Assembly: GCA_964429795.1 (NCBI GenBank)
Contig: CAYSCW010000007.1
Coordinates: 1-64,000 of the forward strand
Origin: CAYSCW01 sp964429795
GTDB lineage: Bacteria; Acidobacteriota; Aminicenantia; Aminicenantales; Aminicenantaceae
DNA length: 64,000 nucleotides
Reading direction: 5' to 3'
Shown: positions 42,798-51,627 of the stretch, piece by piece
How the letters are laid out: every line of letters starts with the position of its first letter
Position numbering within the stretch: the stretch's first letter is position 1
Program-made: the position numbers and the translations under genes
The notes under the pieces: model-generated
The model's input: the letters and a program-made list of their open reading frames with translations, nothing else
Database searches by the model: none
What the model was told of the DNA's origin: nothing

Positions 42798-42871
42798 GAG
42801 AAAGTCCTTCCCTCAACTTTATGACGTTGAGAAAGGCTTAATTAACTCAGCTTACTCTACTAATGAATCTC

Positions 42872-44269
42872 TTATTTTTTTATCCTCTTCCACCGCACAC
42901 CATTTTTTGTGTCTTCGAGGATGAAGCCTTCCTTAAGAAGCTCATCGCGGATTCTATCGGCCGATTCATAGTTTTTATCCTGGCGTGCTCTTTCTCTCTC
43001 TCCGATTTTTTCCCGGATTTTCGCGGGCAATTCCTTCTCCTTCTCTGGAGGAAAAACTCCCAAAATTTCATCCACGAATTGCACCAAAGAGATGGTCTCT
43101 TCGGCGTCTTGCTTGGAAACTTTTTCCTTGGAGATCAGGATGTTTACTTTTCTGATCATTCCGAAGAAAGTAGACAATGCCGCCGAGATATTCAGGTCGT
43201 CGCTCAGAGAGTTGACAAATCTTTGCTTGGTCTTCTCCAGTAGGCGGGAGATATTTTTGTTTCTTCCTTCCTTAAAGGGATGGTTTTTCAGTTCGAAGAC
43301 AAAGTCTTTGATCCTTCGCAGTGAGGCTTCAGCTTGATCGAGTGCGGAAAAGGTGAAATTGAGCATTTTTCGGTAGTTGGTGGAGAGGAGAAGAAAGCGG
43401 AGAGCCATGGGGTCAATATTTCTGCGGAGCAGATCTCTGAGGGTGAAGAAATTTCCCTTAGACTTGGACATTTTCTCCCCCTCAACGATGAGGTGGCGGC
43501 AGTGGAGCCAGTAATTGACAAATTTTTTTCCAGAATAAGCTTCAGACTGGGCAATTTCGTTTTCGTGGTGAGGAAAAATGTTGTCCACACCTCCACAGTG
43601 AATATCGAAGTGCAGGCCCAGATACTTGGAGCTCATTACAGAGCATTCGATATGCCAGCCTGGCCTGCCCTCACCGATCTCTGTCGACCAGAAAGGTTCT
43701 CTCTCCTTTCGTTTTTTCCACAGAGCAAAATCCTGAGCATGCTCTTTTTTATATTCGTCGGACTCGATTCGTTGACCGGGCTTGAGTTTTTGAAGATTGA
43801 TTTTTGAGAGCCTGCCATATTCTGGAAATTTAGAGATGTTATAGTAAACAGAGCCATCTTTCTCGTAGGCATAACCTTTTCCGAGAAGTCCTTTGATCCA
43901 TTCAACCATATCAGGAATATGCTCTGTGGCCCTGGGATAATAATCGGCTTTCAGGATGTTTAAAACTTCGATATCTTCGAAGAAGGCGTGGATGTATTTT
44001 TGGGTGTATTCAGAAAGACTTACATCCTGCTCATGGGCACCTTTTATGGTCTTGTCGTCCACATCTGTGATGTTCATCACGTGAGTCACTTTGTAGTCAA
44101 GAGCAAGGAGGAATCTTTTCAGGAGGTCTTCAAAAATATAAGCCCGAAAATTACCGATATGGGCATAGTCGTAGACTGTAGGTCCACAGGTGTAGAGCCG
44201 GACTTCCCCGGGCCTTATGGTGTGAAAAGGCTCTTTTTTCCCGCTCAGAGTGTTGTGGAATCGGATCAT
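42872..44269 (-). CDS. cysS: Cysteinyl-tRNA synthetase
   Basis: Charges tRNA-Cys with cysteine. The 465-residue class I synthetase has the first zinc Cys in RLYTCGPTVYDYAHIGNFRAY, where AHIGN is the HIGH-type motif, further zinc ligands in WHIECSVMSSKYL and FPHHENEIAQSEA, and the KMSKS signature in EGEKMSKSKGNFF. Length is normal for bacteria. No ribosome site of note; an AT-rich intergenic region precedes the start. It stands divergent from the LKR gene. Confidence 0.97.
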   Translation of the reverse strand: MIRFHNTLSGKKEPFHTIRPGEVRLYTCGPTVYDYAHIGNFRAYIFEDLLKRFLLALDYKVTHVMNITDVDDKTIKGAHEQDVSLSEYTQKYIHAFFEDIEVLNILKADYYPRATEHIPDMVEWIKGLLGKGYAYEKDGSVYYNISKFPEYGRLSKINLQKLKPGQRIESDEYKKEHAQDFALWKKRKEREPFWSTEIGEGRPGWHIECSVMSSKYLGLHFDIHCGGVDNIFPHHENEIAQSEAYSGKKFVNYWLHCRHLIVEGEKMSKSKGNFFTLRDLLRRNIDPMALRFLLLSTNYRKMLNFTFSALDQAEASLRRIKDFVFELKNHPFKEGRNKNISRLLEKTKQRFVNSLSDDLNISAALSTFFGMIRKVNILISKEKVSKQDAEETISLVQFVDEILGVFPPEKEKELPAKIREKIGERERARQDKNYESADRIRDELLKEGFILEDTKNGVRWKRIKK

Positions 44270-44334
44270 GAGAGCATATTATTAAAAATATCAAACAATC
44301 GAGTCAACTCTTTTGAGGACTAAAAGGGATTAAA

Positions 44335-44363
44335 TTGACCATGGAAAAAATTTGTGCCATAAT
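44335..44363 (+). promoter_or_regulatory. Sigma-70 promoter for the LKR-SDH operon
   Basis: TTGACC (44335-44340), 17-bp spacer, CATAAT (44358-44363), about 27 bp before the ATG at 44390. Confidence 0.6.
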
Positions 44364-44389
44364 CCCTTACCCTGATAGGAAGCGTTGAG

Positions 44390-45706
44390 ATGAAAAAGCA
44401 TATCGGTATCCGAAGAGAAGACAAAAACCAGTGGGAAAGACGTGTGCCTTTGATTCCAACTCATGTGAGAGAGCTTATCCAGAATCATCCTTTGGACATT
44501 TCACTTCAGCCCTCCGCTATTCGTGTTTTTCCTGACAGCGATTATGAGCGGGAGGGCGCCAAAGTTGAGGAAGACCTCTCATCATGTTCTGTCATTTTTG
44601 CTGTGAAGGAAATTCCTCTCTCTTTCTTTGAAAAGGGAAAGGTTTATGTCTTTTTCTCTCACACCACCAAGGGGCAGCCGCATAACATGCCCATGTTGAA
44701 GAGAATGATCGATCAGGAATGTACACTGATCGACTATGAAAAAATCATTGATGATAAGGGGAGAAGGCTTCTGTTCTTCGGGAAACAAGCCGGTCAGGCA
44801 GGAATGATCGATACCCTGTGGGCATTGGGCAAGCGATTACTTCAGAAGGGGAGAAAAACTCCTTTTGTGGGGATTCAGCAGGCCCACAGATACGAAAGCT
44901 TGGTTGAAGTCAGGGAAGAAGTTAAGAAGGTCGGATGGACCATTGCCCAGCAAGGTCTTGACCCCTCGCTTATTCCACTGGTTTTTGGATTTGCTGGCTA
45001 CGGCCATGTCTCACAAGGAGCTCAAGATGTATTCGACCTGTTGCCCTTTGAGGAGATTAACTCGGAGAAACTCTTTGCATTTTTCGAAGAGAGGAATTTT
45101 CTCGCCAACAGAGTCTACAAGGTTGTGTTCAAAGAGCAGCATATGGTCAAGTCCCGATCTTCAGATCAAAAGTTTGAACTTCTGGACTACTATGGTCATC
45201 CGCAAAAATACACATCTGTCTTTGAATCCTATCTTCCTTACTTAACAGTCCTTATGAATTGTATCTATTGGACTCCGCGTTATCCGAGATTGGTGACCAA
45301 GAAATTTCTTAGGAGAACCTGGGAGACAGAGGATCTGCCCCGTCTTCGGGTCATCGGCGACATTTCCTGCGATGTGGAAGGATCCGTGGAGTGTACGGTC
45401 CATGTCACAAATCCTGGGAATCCCGTCTTTGTTTACGATCCTATAACGGGTAAGGTTACTGATGGGTTTGAGGGGAGGGGAGTGGTGGTTATGGCTGTTG
45501 ATAACCTTCCTGCCGAGATATCTTTGGAATCATCTTTGGCTTTCAGCCAGGCATTAAAGCTGTTTGTTCCTTCTATTGCCCGAGCAGATTTTTCAGGGGA
45601 TTTGGCTCATTGCTCCCTCCCGGCTTCTGTTAAGAGAGCGGTCATCCTCTACCGAGGAGAATTCACCTCTGATTACCAATATATGAAAAAATTTATTAAA
45701 CCATAA
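44390..45706 (+). CDS. Lysine-ketoglutarate reductase-like protein (AlaDh/PNT N-terminal family)
   Basis: 438 residues. The opening KKHIGIRREDKNQWERRVPLIPTHVRELIQ, then VFFSHTTKGQPHNMPMLKRM and CTLIDYEKI, match the lysine:alpha-ketoglutarate reductase half of eukaryotic AASS/LKR-SDH (AlaDh_PNT_N fold). This enzyme would condense lysine with 2-oxoglutarate to saccharopine. The following gene, 12 bp on, encodes the saccharopine dehydrogenase half, so the two proteins of this operon correspond to the two halves of the fused eukaryotic enzyme. The direction could be lysine breakdown, as in animals and plants, or less likely synthesis. GGAAGCG precedes the start. Confidence 0.85.
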   Translation: MKKHIGIRREDKNQWERRVPLIPTHVRELIQNHPLDISLQPSAIRVFPDSDYEREGAKVEEDLSSCSVIFAVKEIPLSFFEKGKVYVFFSHTTKGQPHNMPMLKRMIDQECTLIDYEKIIDDKGRRLLFFGKQAGQAGMIDTLWALGKRLLQKGRKTPFVGIQQAHRYESLVEVREEVKKVGWTIAQQGLDPSLIPLVFGFAGYGHVSQGAQDVFDLLPFEEINSEKLFAFFEERNFLANRVYKVVFKEQHMVKSRSSDQKFELLDYYGHPQKYTSVFESYLPYLTVLMNCIYWTPRYPRLVTKKFLRRTWETEDLPRLRVIGDISCDVEGSVECTVHVTNPGNPVFVYDPITGKVTDGFEGRGVVVMAVDNLPAEISLESSLAFSQALKLFVPSIARADFSGDLAHCSLPASVKRAVILYRGEFTSDYQYMKKFIKP

Positions 45707-45718
45707 AGGAGTTACAAG

Positions 45719-47044
45719 ATGAGTAAAGTATTGATTCTTGGCGCAGGCCTGGTGGCCAGACCTTTAGTGCGCTACCTCCTTGAACAGCCGGATTTTGAAG
45801 TGGAAGTAGCCAGCCGTACAGTAAGTAAAGCCGTAAAACTCATAGATGGCCATCCCAAAGGAGTAGCCAGGGAACTTAACTTAAAGAATGAAGAAGGGCT
45901 TAGATCGGAAATCGGAAATGCCGATATAGTCATCAGCATGGTGCCCTATTCCTTTCATCCTAAGGTTGCCAAATACTGCATAGACTACAAAAAGCACATG
46001 GTGACCACTTCCTATGTCAGCGAGGTGATGAAGAACTTGGATGGCGAAGCCAAAAGGGCAGAAATCATCATCTTGAATGAGTTGGGGCTGGATCCAGGGA
46101 TCGATCACATGGAAGCCATGAGGATTGTCAACGAGGTGGAAGAGAAAGGAGGAGAGATTATAAGTTTCACTTCTTATTGTGGTGGTTTGCCCGCACCCGA
46201 GGCAAACACTAACCCCTTTGGCTATAAATTCTCTTGGAGCCCGATAGGCGTATTGCTGGCCGGAAAAAACTCGTCCCGTTTCCTCAAAGACGGCGAGGAG
46301 ATATTCATCCCACCTGAAAACCTGTTTGCTCATTATGAGCTGATTCCCATCGAGGGGTTGGGCGAATTCGAAGGATATCCAAACCGCGATTCCATTCCTT
46401 ATATCGATCTCTACGGTATCCATTCCACAAAAGCTATGCTCCGGGGGACGCTCCGGAACAAAGGCTGGTGCTCAACCATGAAAAAAGTAGGGGAACTGGG
46501 CCTTCTGAATGAGAGAGAACAGGATTGGACAGGAATGACCTTCAAGGATTTTCTGAGAACTCTGATGAGTGAACCTCCAGAGAAAGATGTGAAGAAAGCC
46601 CTTGGATCTTATCTCACCATCGAGGAGGATTCGGATATTATCAAAAGATTCGAATGGCTCGGCCTTCTCAGCGATGAGCCCCTTCCTTTGGAGAAAGGAT
46701 CTCCCCTACAGATACTTGCTGCAGTGATGTTAGAAAAGCTTCAGTATGAGGAAGGCGAAAGGGATATGATCATCCTCCAGCACACTTTCATTGCTTCCTA
46801 TCAGGATGGCAAAAGGGAAAAAATAACCTCAACCCTTATTGATTTCGGCGTCCCTGACGGAGATTCTTCTATGGCCAGAACAGTGGGACTTCCTGCAGCT
46901 ATCGGAACGCGTCTCATCTTGGAAGGAAAGATTAGGCGAGCCGGAGTCCACATCCCTATTACTCCTGAGATTTATGAGCCCGTCCTCAAGGAGCTTAAAG
47001 ATTTGGGCATCGCCTTCAAAGAGAAGAGAGAAGAGGTTTCATAA
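45719..47044 (+). CDS. Saccharopine dehydrogenase (glutamate-forming type)
   Basis: 441 residues. The Rossmann motif VLILGAGLVARPLVRYLLEQPDFEVEVASR opens the protein. Further landmarks are the saccharopine dehydrogenase blocks VISMVPYSFHPKVAKYCIDYKKHMVTTSYVS, LNELGLDPGIDHMEAMRIV and SYCGGLPAPEANTNPFGYKFSWSP. This corresponds to the C-terminal half of AASS, yielding 2-aminoadipate semialdehyde and glutamate. AAAGGAG lies 7 bases before the ATG. Together with the preceding LKR gene it would complete the first two steps of the saccharopine pathway. Confidence 0.92.
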   Translation: MSKVLILGAGLVARPLVRYLLEQPDFEVEVASRTVSKAVKLIDGHPKGVARELNLKNEEGLRSEIGNADIVISMVPYSFHPKVAKYCIDYKKHMVTTSYVSEVMKNLDGEAKRAEIIILNELGLDPGIDHMEAMRIVNEVEEKGGEIISFTSYCGGLPAPEANTNPFGYKFSWSPIGVLLAGKNSSRFLKDGEEIFIPPENLFAHYELIPIEGLGEFEGYPNRDSIPYIDLYGIHSTKAMLRGTLRNKGWCSTMKKVGELGLLNEREQDWTGMTFKDFLRTLMSEPPEKDVKKALGSYLTIEEDSDIIKRFEWLGLLSDEPLPLEKGSPLQILAAVMLEKLQYEEGERDMIILQHTFIASYQDGKREKITSTLIDFGVPDGDSSMARTVGLPAAIGTRLILEGKIRRAGVHIPITPEIYEPVLKELKDLGIAFKEKREEVS

Positions 47045-47115
47045 AAGACCGCTTAGAACATTCCCAAAAACATTATTACAAAGGTATAAGAAAAAAGATT
47101 TTTTCCTTCCACTGG

Positions 47116-47181
47116 ATTTCCGTGATAGCTAATAAAAGCGATTGTATAAAATATCTTCACTCATCACGGGAATGGAAATGC
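47116..47181 (+). repeat. Solo fragment of the palindromic repeat family (outer arms)
   Basis: ATTTCCGTGATAGCTAAT and CACTCATCACGGGAATGGAAATGCTA are the outer arms of the large repeats, separated by only about 20 bp, with the hairpin modules missing. It lies between the saccharopine dehydrogenase gene and the MEMO-family promoter. Confidence 0.7.
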
Positions 47182-47201
47182 TACTCTTTTAACTTAAAGA
47201 T

Positions 47202-47230
47202 TTGACAAAGCCTGGGCCCCATCCTATTCT
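47202..47230 (+). promoter_or_regulatory. Sigma-70 promoter for the MEMO-family gene
   Basis: TTGACA (47202-47207), 17-bp spacer, TATTCT (47225-47230). A strong AAGGAGGAG ribosome site follows before the GTG at 47249. Confidence 0.65.
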
Positions 47231-47248
47231 TACTTTAAGGAGGAGAAA

Positions 47249-48055
47249 GTGAGAAGAAAGGCTGCTGTAGCTGGCTACTTCTACCCCCGGAGAGAGAAAG
47301 AGCTTAGAGAAATGATCTCAAAGATGGTTCTCCCCGGCCGAGAAAAGAAGAAGAGCATCTGTGTTGTCTCTCCTCATGCAGGATTCATCTATTCTGGTCA
47401 TGTGGCGGGAGCCGTGTTTTCTTCGGTTGATCTTCCGCGTCGATATGTCATATTAGGACCGAGCCACAGGGGTATTCGGTCTCGCTTGGCCATGATGAGA
47501 GAAGGAATCTGGGAGTCTCCTTTTGGGGATGTATCCGTAGATACTCAACTGGCTGACCTTATCAGGAATCACTCTGACTTGATCGAAGAGGATAGCACAG
47601 CCCATCTTCATGAGCATTCTCTCGAGGTTCAACTCCCCTTCATTCAATACTTCAGAAAGGATATCACCATAGTTCCCATCTGTATTTCCTACGAGGCCGC
47701 TTATCAAGAGCTTGAAGAATTGGGGCGGGCGATCGCTCTGGGCATCAAAGATTCCCACGAGGATGTTTTGATCGTGGCCAGCACAGATATGAGTCATTAT
47801 GTTGAACAAGAGGTGGCACGAAAAAAGGATTTTCTTGCCATTGAGAGGATTTTGGATCTTGATGCCAAAGGGCTTTATGATACCGTTGCCCGGGAAAACA
47901 TAAGCATGTGCGGTTTCCAGCCCACAGCATCAGCCGTATTTGCCTCCAAAGAACTGGGAGCCAGGAAAGCAGAGCTGGTTAAATACCAGACTTCCGGAGA
48001 TGTCACAGGGGACTTTCATGAAGTCGTAGGTTATGCAGGGATCAGAATTCATTAA
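47249..48055 (+). CDS. MEMO1 family protein (AmmeMemoRadiSam system protein B)
   Basis: 268 residues with the Memo fold related to extradiol dioxygenases. Landmarks are AGYFYPRREKELREMI, VSPHAGFIYSGHVAGAVFS, VILGPSHRG, HEHSLEVQLPFIQY, STDMSHY and the closing SGDVTGDFHEVVGYAGI. The His, Asp and Cys residues (in SPHAGF, DMSHY and MCGFQPT) are those that could bind iron or copper. The usual partners, an AMMECR1-domain protein and a radical SAM protein, are not adjacent and not in the window. GTG start with AAGGAGGAG. Confidence 0.92.
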   Translation: MRRKAAVAGYFYPRREKELREMISKMVLPGREKKKSICVVSPHAGFIYSGHVAGAVFSSVDLPRRYVILGPSHRGIRSRLAMMREGIWESPFGDVSVDTQLADLIRNHSDLIEEDSTAHLHEHSLEVQLPFIQYFRKDITIVPICISYEAAYQELEELGRAIALGIKDSHEDVLIVASTDMSHYVEQEVARKKDFLAIERILDLDAKGLYDTVARENISMCGFQPTASAVFASKELGARKAELVKYQTSGDVTGDFHEVVGYAGIRIH

Positions 48056-48350
48056 TGTCTTTGATGGTTTAAAAGGATGAGGGCTGGGGTCGTCAGTACG
48101 CTGATTTTCCCCAGCCATTACCCCTCTCATATTCCTTTTTATAGCCATCATTTTTTATGTGATTATAACTCCTTTCCTTATTAATAACGATAGGTAGCAT
48201 GGAGTGCCCTCCCGCAACGCCCGTAGCGGAAGGGCCCCACTGGGTGATGAATGGAGCGAGGACGGACAGGGGACGCCCCATGACAGGACTCATCATAAAA
48301 AAGAGTATGGCCAGCACAGAAAAATGATGCTTACTCACCCCTTATCTGAT
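48056..48350. other. Intergenic region with two GC-rich hairpins
   Basis: Between the MEMO gene and hrcA there is no reading frame. GGCTGGGG pairs with CCCCAGCC about 19 bases on (48083-48117), a possible terminator lacking a clean T-run. Within it TCGTCAG and GATTTTCCCCAGC recall the core of the palindromic repeat family. A second stem, GCCCTCCCGC with GCGGAAGGGC (about 48210-48240), is followed by GC-rich sequence. I see no CIRCE element. Confidence 0.4.
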
Positions 48351-48380
48351 TTGACAATATTTTAGGTTTAATGCTATAAG
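48351..48380 (+). promoter_or_regulatory. Sigma-70 promoter for hrcA-grpE-dnaK-dnaJ
   Basis: Perfect TTGACA (48351-48356), 18-bp spacer, TATAAG (48375-48380), about 20 bp before the GTG of hrcA. No TTAGCACTC-N9-GAGTGCTAA inverted repeat overlaps or follows it. Confidence 0.7.
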
Positions 48381-48400
48381 TTTTCTCTGTAGGAGAGAAA

Positions 48401-49444
48401 GTGAAGAAGACATACCTGAGGGAAAAAGACAAGAACATCCTCAATATCATAGTAGAGAGCTATCTTAAAGGAGGAAAACCCATAAGCTCCGCTTTCATTG
48501 CCCAGAGGAGCAAAACATCTATCTCTCCTTCCACGGTGCGCAACATCATGACTAAATTGGAAGAGCTCGGCTTTCTCCTTCAACCTCATACTTCTGCTGG
48601 GCGTGTACCCACGGATAAAGGCTTGCGATTCTATGTCAACAGCCTTTTACAGGAAGCTCTTATTCCGGAAAGACAGGTGAGCCTCCCTCCAACAGATTTT
48701 TACCTGGAAAGAGGCGATTTCAATTCCTTACTTTCCCAGGTTTCTAAGATCTTAGCCGAATTTTCAGATAATCTGGGCTTTGTTCTTTCTCCCAGAATTT
48801 CAAGGATAAATTTTCATCATATTCGATTCATAAAGATATCCGAACAGAAGGTGATGATTATTCTGATCACCACTTCTAACCTGGTCATAACAGAAATCAT
48901 AGAGACGAGCACCTATTTCACTCAAATAGAGCTGGACAGGGCTTCCGAGTATATCAACACCCATTTCAGAGGAAAAAATCTTCTTTTTATCCGCGATTAT
49001 CTCCTGTATGAGTTGCCTGATTACAAAATTAAGTATGAGAGTATCATCCACAAATTGTCCACTCTGCTCAAAGCATATATATACCAGGAAGAAAGCGAAA
49101 ACCGCATATTCCTGCAAGGAGCTTCAAAACTCCTGGAAAAACCGGAATTCTTTGATATGGAAAAGCTGAAATCCCTTTTTCAGAAATTCGAAGAGAAGGC
49201 CAAACTAGCTAAACTTCTCTCCGATTTCATCAGTCTGGACAAAGTGAAAGTCTTGATCGGATCCGAATTAAACATAGCCGATATCGCCGATTGTTCCTTG
49301 GTCCTTTCCCATTACGGCTATGACAGCCATGTCCTGGGCTCCTTGGGGATTATCGGTCCAAGGAGAATCCCTTACAGAAAAATCATTCCCTTAGTGGATA
49401 GCGTAGCAAGGAAGCTGAGCCAAGCCATAAGTTTCAGTCAGTAA
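48401..49444 (+). CDS. hrcA: Heat-inducible transcription repressor HrcA
   Basis: 347 residues. The N-terminal winged helix has the HrcA blocks ILNIIVESYLKGGKPISSAFIAQ, SPSTVRNIMTKLEELGFLLQPHTSAGRVPTDKGLRFYV, followed by the GAF-like dimer domain, ending in a typical LGSLGIIGPRRIPYRKIIPLVDSVARKLSQ. It normally represses groE and dnaK operons by binding CIRCE. It starts at GTG with TAGGAGAG upstream and leads the chaperone operon. Confidence 0.95.
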   Translation: MKKTYLREKDKNILNIIVESYLKGGKPISSAFIAQRSKTSISPSTVRNIMTKLEELGFLLQPHTSAGRVPTDKGLRFYVNSLLQEALIPERQVSLPPTDFYLERGDFNSLLSQVSKILAEFSDNLGFVLSPRISRINFHHIRFIKISEQKVMIILITTSNLVITEIIETSTYFTQIELDRASEYINTHFRGKNLLFIRDYLLYELPDYKIKYESIIHKLSTLLKAYIYQEESENRIFLQGASKLLEKPEFFDMEKLKSLFQKFEEKAKLAKLLSDFISLDKVKVLIGSELNIADIADCSLVLSHYGYDSHVLGSLGIIGPRRIPYRKIIPLVDSVARKLSQAISFSQ

Positions 49445-49450
49445 GGAGGA

Positions 49451-50053
49451 ATGATGGCAGGTAAAACCAAGAAAAAGGAAGAAAAGCACGAGGAAGTAGA
49501 GATAGAATATATCACAGATGAAAAGAAGAAATCCGAAGCTGAAGAGGATGAGCTCAAGGCACTCCAAAATAAGCTGAAAAAGAGAGAAGCAGAAAACAAG
49601 AATATCAAGAATGAAATGGAAAAGCTTAAGGATAATCTACTCAGGCAATTGGCTGAGAAAGAAAATCTGAGAAAGAGATTAGAGAGGGAGAAGAATGATT
49701 ACTATGATTATGCTCTTAGCGAATTCCTGAAAGAGCTTCTGGCGGTTTTAGATAACTTTGAAAGAGCTCTGGAGAGCGAAAATGAGGTGAATGGAAAGAG
49801 CTTTCGTGAAGGAGTGAAGATGATCCACAAACAGTATCGAGATCTCTTGATGAAGCAAGGAGTGAAACCCATCGAAATCAAGGAAAATAAATTCGATCCT
49901 CATCTCCATCAAGCCTTCATTATCGAGGAATCCGAGGAGGTAGAAGAACCAGTGGTGAGTGAGGAGCTACAGAGAGGATACATGCTCCACAGCCGACTTC
50001 TTCGTCCCTCTCTGGTCAAAGTCATCGTTCCCAAAAAGGGCAAGTCAACATGA
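49451..50053 (+). CDS. grpE: DnaK nucleotide exchange factor GrpE
   Basis: 200 residues. A long charged N-terminal coiled coil (about residues 25-75; LKALQNKLKKREAENKNIKNEMEKLKD) leads into the GrpE head: EFLKELLAVLDNFERALES, FREGVKMIHKQYRDLLMKQGVKPIE, FDPHLHQAF and the closing QRGYMLHSRLLRPSLVKV. It replaces ADP on DnaK. TAAGGAGGA precedes ATGATG. The stop overlaps the dnaK start by four bases. Confidence 0.95.
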   Translation: MMAGKTKKKEEKHEEVEIEYITDEKKKSEAEEDELKALQNKLKKREAENKNIKNEMEKLKDNLLRQLAEKENLRKRLEREKNDYYDYALSEFLKELLAVLDNFERALESENEVNGKSFREGVKMIHKQYRDLLMKQGVKPIEIKENKFDPHLHQAFIIEESEEVEEPVVSEELQRGYMLHSRLLRPSLVKVIVPKKGKST

Positions 50054-51627
50054 GTCAAGTTATTGGTATTGACCTGGGGACAACCTATTCCTGCATAGCT
50101 TACTTGGAAGGAAATACACCCAAAGTCATCCCCAATCTCGAAGGTCAATCTGTTACTCCTTCTGTGGTGAGCTTTACCACTTCAGGAGAGAAGCTGGTCG
50201 GAAATCTGGCTCTCAGACAGGCCATAACCAATCCCGAAAAAACCATATTTGCCATAAAAAGGTTCATGGGGAAGAAGTATGATTCTGAAGGTATAAGAGG
50301 AATGATAAGTAAAATTCCTTATAAATTGACTGAAGCCTCCAACGGGGACATCATGGTGTCGGTCGACTCCAGGATTATCAGTCCCCAGGAAATTTCCTCC
50401 ATGATCTTGTCCTATTTGAAGAGATGTGCCGAAGATTACCTCGGGGAGGAGGTGATAGATTGTATCATTACGGTCCCAGCTCATTTTGACGACCATCAGA
50501 GACAGGCGACCAAGGATGCAGCCCATATTGCCGGTTTGAATGTTCTTCGTGTGCTGAATGAGCCCACCTCGGCCAGCATTGCCTATGGCTTTGACATTAA
50601 ACATGAAGCTACCATAGCTGTCTATGATATGGGCGGCGGGACGTACGATATCACTTTAATGGAGATCAATGAGGGAATTTTTAATGTGTTAGCTACTAAC
50701 GGAAGTTCTGTTCTGGGTGGCGAAGATTTTGACAGACGCATCTTGGAGTGGCTGATTGAGGATTTTAAGAAGGAAAATGATATCGATCTCAGTGAGGACA
50801 AGTTTGCCCTCCAAAGAATAAAGGAAGCGGCCGAAAAAGCAAAGAGAGAACTTTCTTTCACTCTTCAGAGCGAGATCCATCTTCCCTTCATTTCTTCAGA
50901 TAAGGCTGTTTCCAAACACATCAAGAAGACTCTCACCAGAGCAAAGCTGGAAGAATTGACCCATGATCTTGTGGATAAAACCTTCCCTCCCATCGAGGAG
51001 GCTCTCCAGAACAGCAAGCTCGACCTGGCTGCCATCGATGAAATCATCCTGGTCGGGGGACAAACTCGTATGCCACTGATAAAAAAGAAGATAAGCGAAT
51101 TTTTCGGAAAAGAACCTGTCCATAACATCAACCCAGAGGAGATTGTTGCCATCGGAGCAGCGATCCAGTCAGGAATTTTGAAAGGCATGACAAAAGAACT
51201 GGTCGTTCTTCTTGATGTCACTCCCATCTCTTTAGGGATTGAAACGGAGAACGACACTTTTGTCAAACTCATCGAGAAAAATACGACTATTCCTTCCAAA
51301 AAGACCATGGCATTCACCACTGTGGAAGACGATCAACGGCGAGTGAAGATCCATGTTCTTCAGGGAGAAAGCGAGGTAGCTTCTCAGAATAAATCCTTGG
51401 CCAAGTTCGATCTAGTGGGAATAGAACCTGCTCTAGCCGGTGTTCCCCAGATTGATGTGACCTTTGCTATCGATGCCGATGGGCTGGTCAGGGTATCTGC
51501 CAGAGATGTGGCGACAGGCAGGGAACAGAGGATCGAAGTCAGGCCTTCTTCTGGACTCACCAAGGAAGAAATCGATGATATCATCGTGAGGACTCGAGGA
51601 GAGAATTCATCGTTAAGAGAGAAATGA
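50050..51627 (+). CDS. dnaK: DnaK (Hsp70) lacking the C-terminal lid
   Basis: 525 residues, about 110 fewer than typical DnaK. The nucleotide-binding domain is complete (IGIDLGTTYSC, VPAHFDDHQRQATKDAA, YDMGGGTYDIT, EIILVGGQTRMP), as is the linker (VVLLDVTPISLGIET) and the beta-sandwich substrate domain (NTTIPSKKTMAFTT, VLQGESEVASQNKSLAKFDL, ATGREQRIEVRPSSGLTKEEI). The chain then stops after DDIIVRTRGENSSLREK, near the start of lid helix A/B. The stop overlaps the dnaJ ATG, so no lost lid sequence follows. A second full-length DnaK may exist elsewhere in the genome. Confidence 0.93.
   Translation: MSQVIGIDLGTTYSCIAYLEGNTPKVIPNLEGQSVTPSVVSFTTSGEKLVGNLALRQAITNPEKTIFAIKRFMGKKYDSEGIRGMISKIPYKLTEASNGDIMVSVDSRIISPQEISSMILSYLKRCAEDYLGEEVIDCIITVPAHFDDHQRQATKDAAHIAGLNVLRVLNEPTSASIAYGFDIKHEATIAVYDMGGGTYDITLMEINEGIFNVLATNGSSVLGGEDFDRRILEWLIEDFKKENDIDLSEDKFALQRIKEAAEKAKRELSFTLQSEIHLPFISSDKAVSKHIKKTLTRAKLEELTHDLVDKTFPPIEEALQNSKLDLAAIDEIILVGGQTRMPLIKKKISEFFGKEPVHNINPEEIVAIGAAIQSGILKGMTKELVVLLDVTPISLGIETENDTFVKLIEKNTTIPSKKTMAFTTVEDDQRRVKIHVLQGESEVASQNKSLAKFDLVGIEPALAGVPQIDVTFAIDADGLVRVSARDVATGREQRIEVRPSSGLTKEEIDDIIVRTRGENSSLREK

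Noticed and set aside
42798..42871. Terminator between cysS and yraN
   Set aside because: CTCAA/TTGAG with CCTT/AAGG can pair, but the stem is short, has an internal loop and no T-run.
48056..48400. CIRCE element before hrcA
   Set aside because: No TTAGCACTC or its inverse is present.
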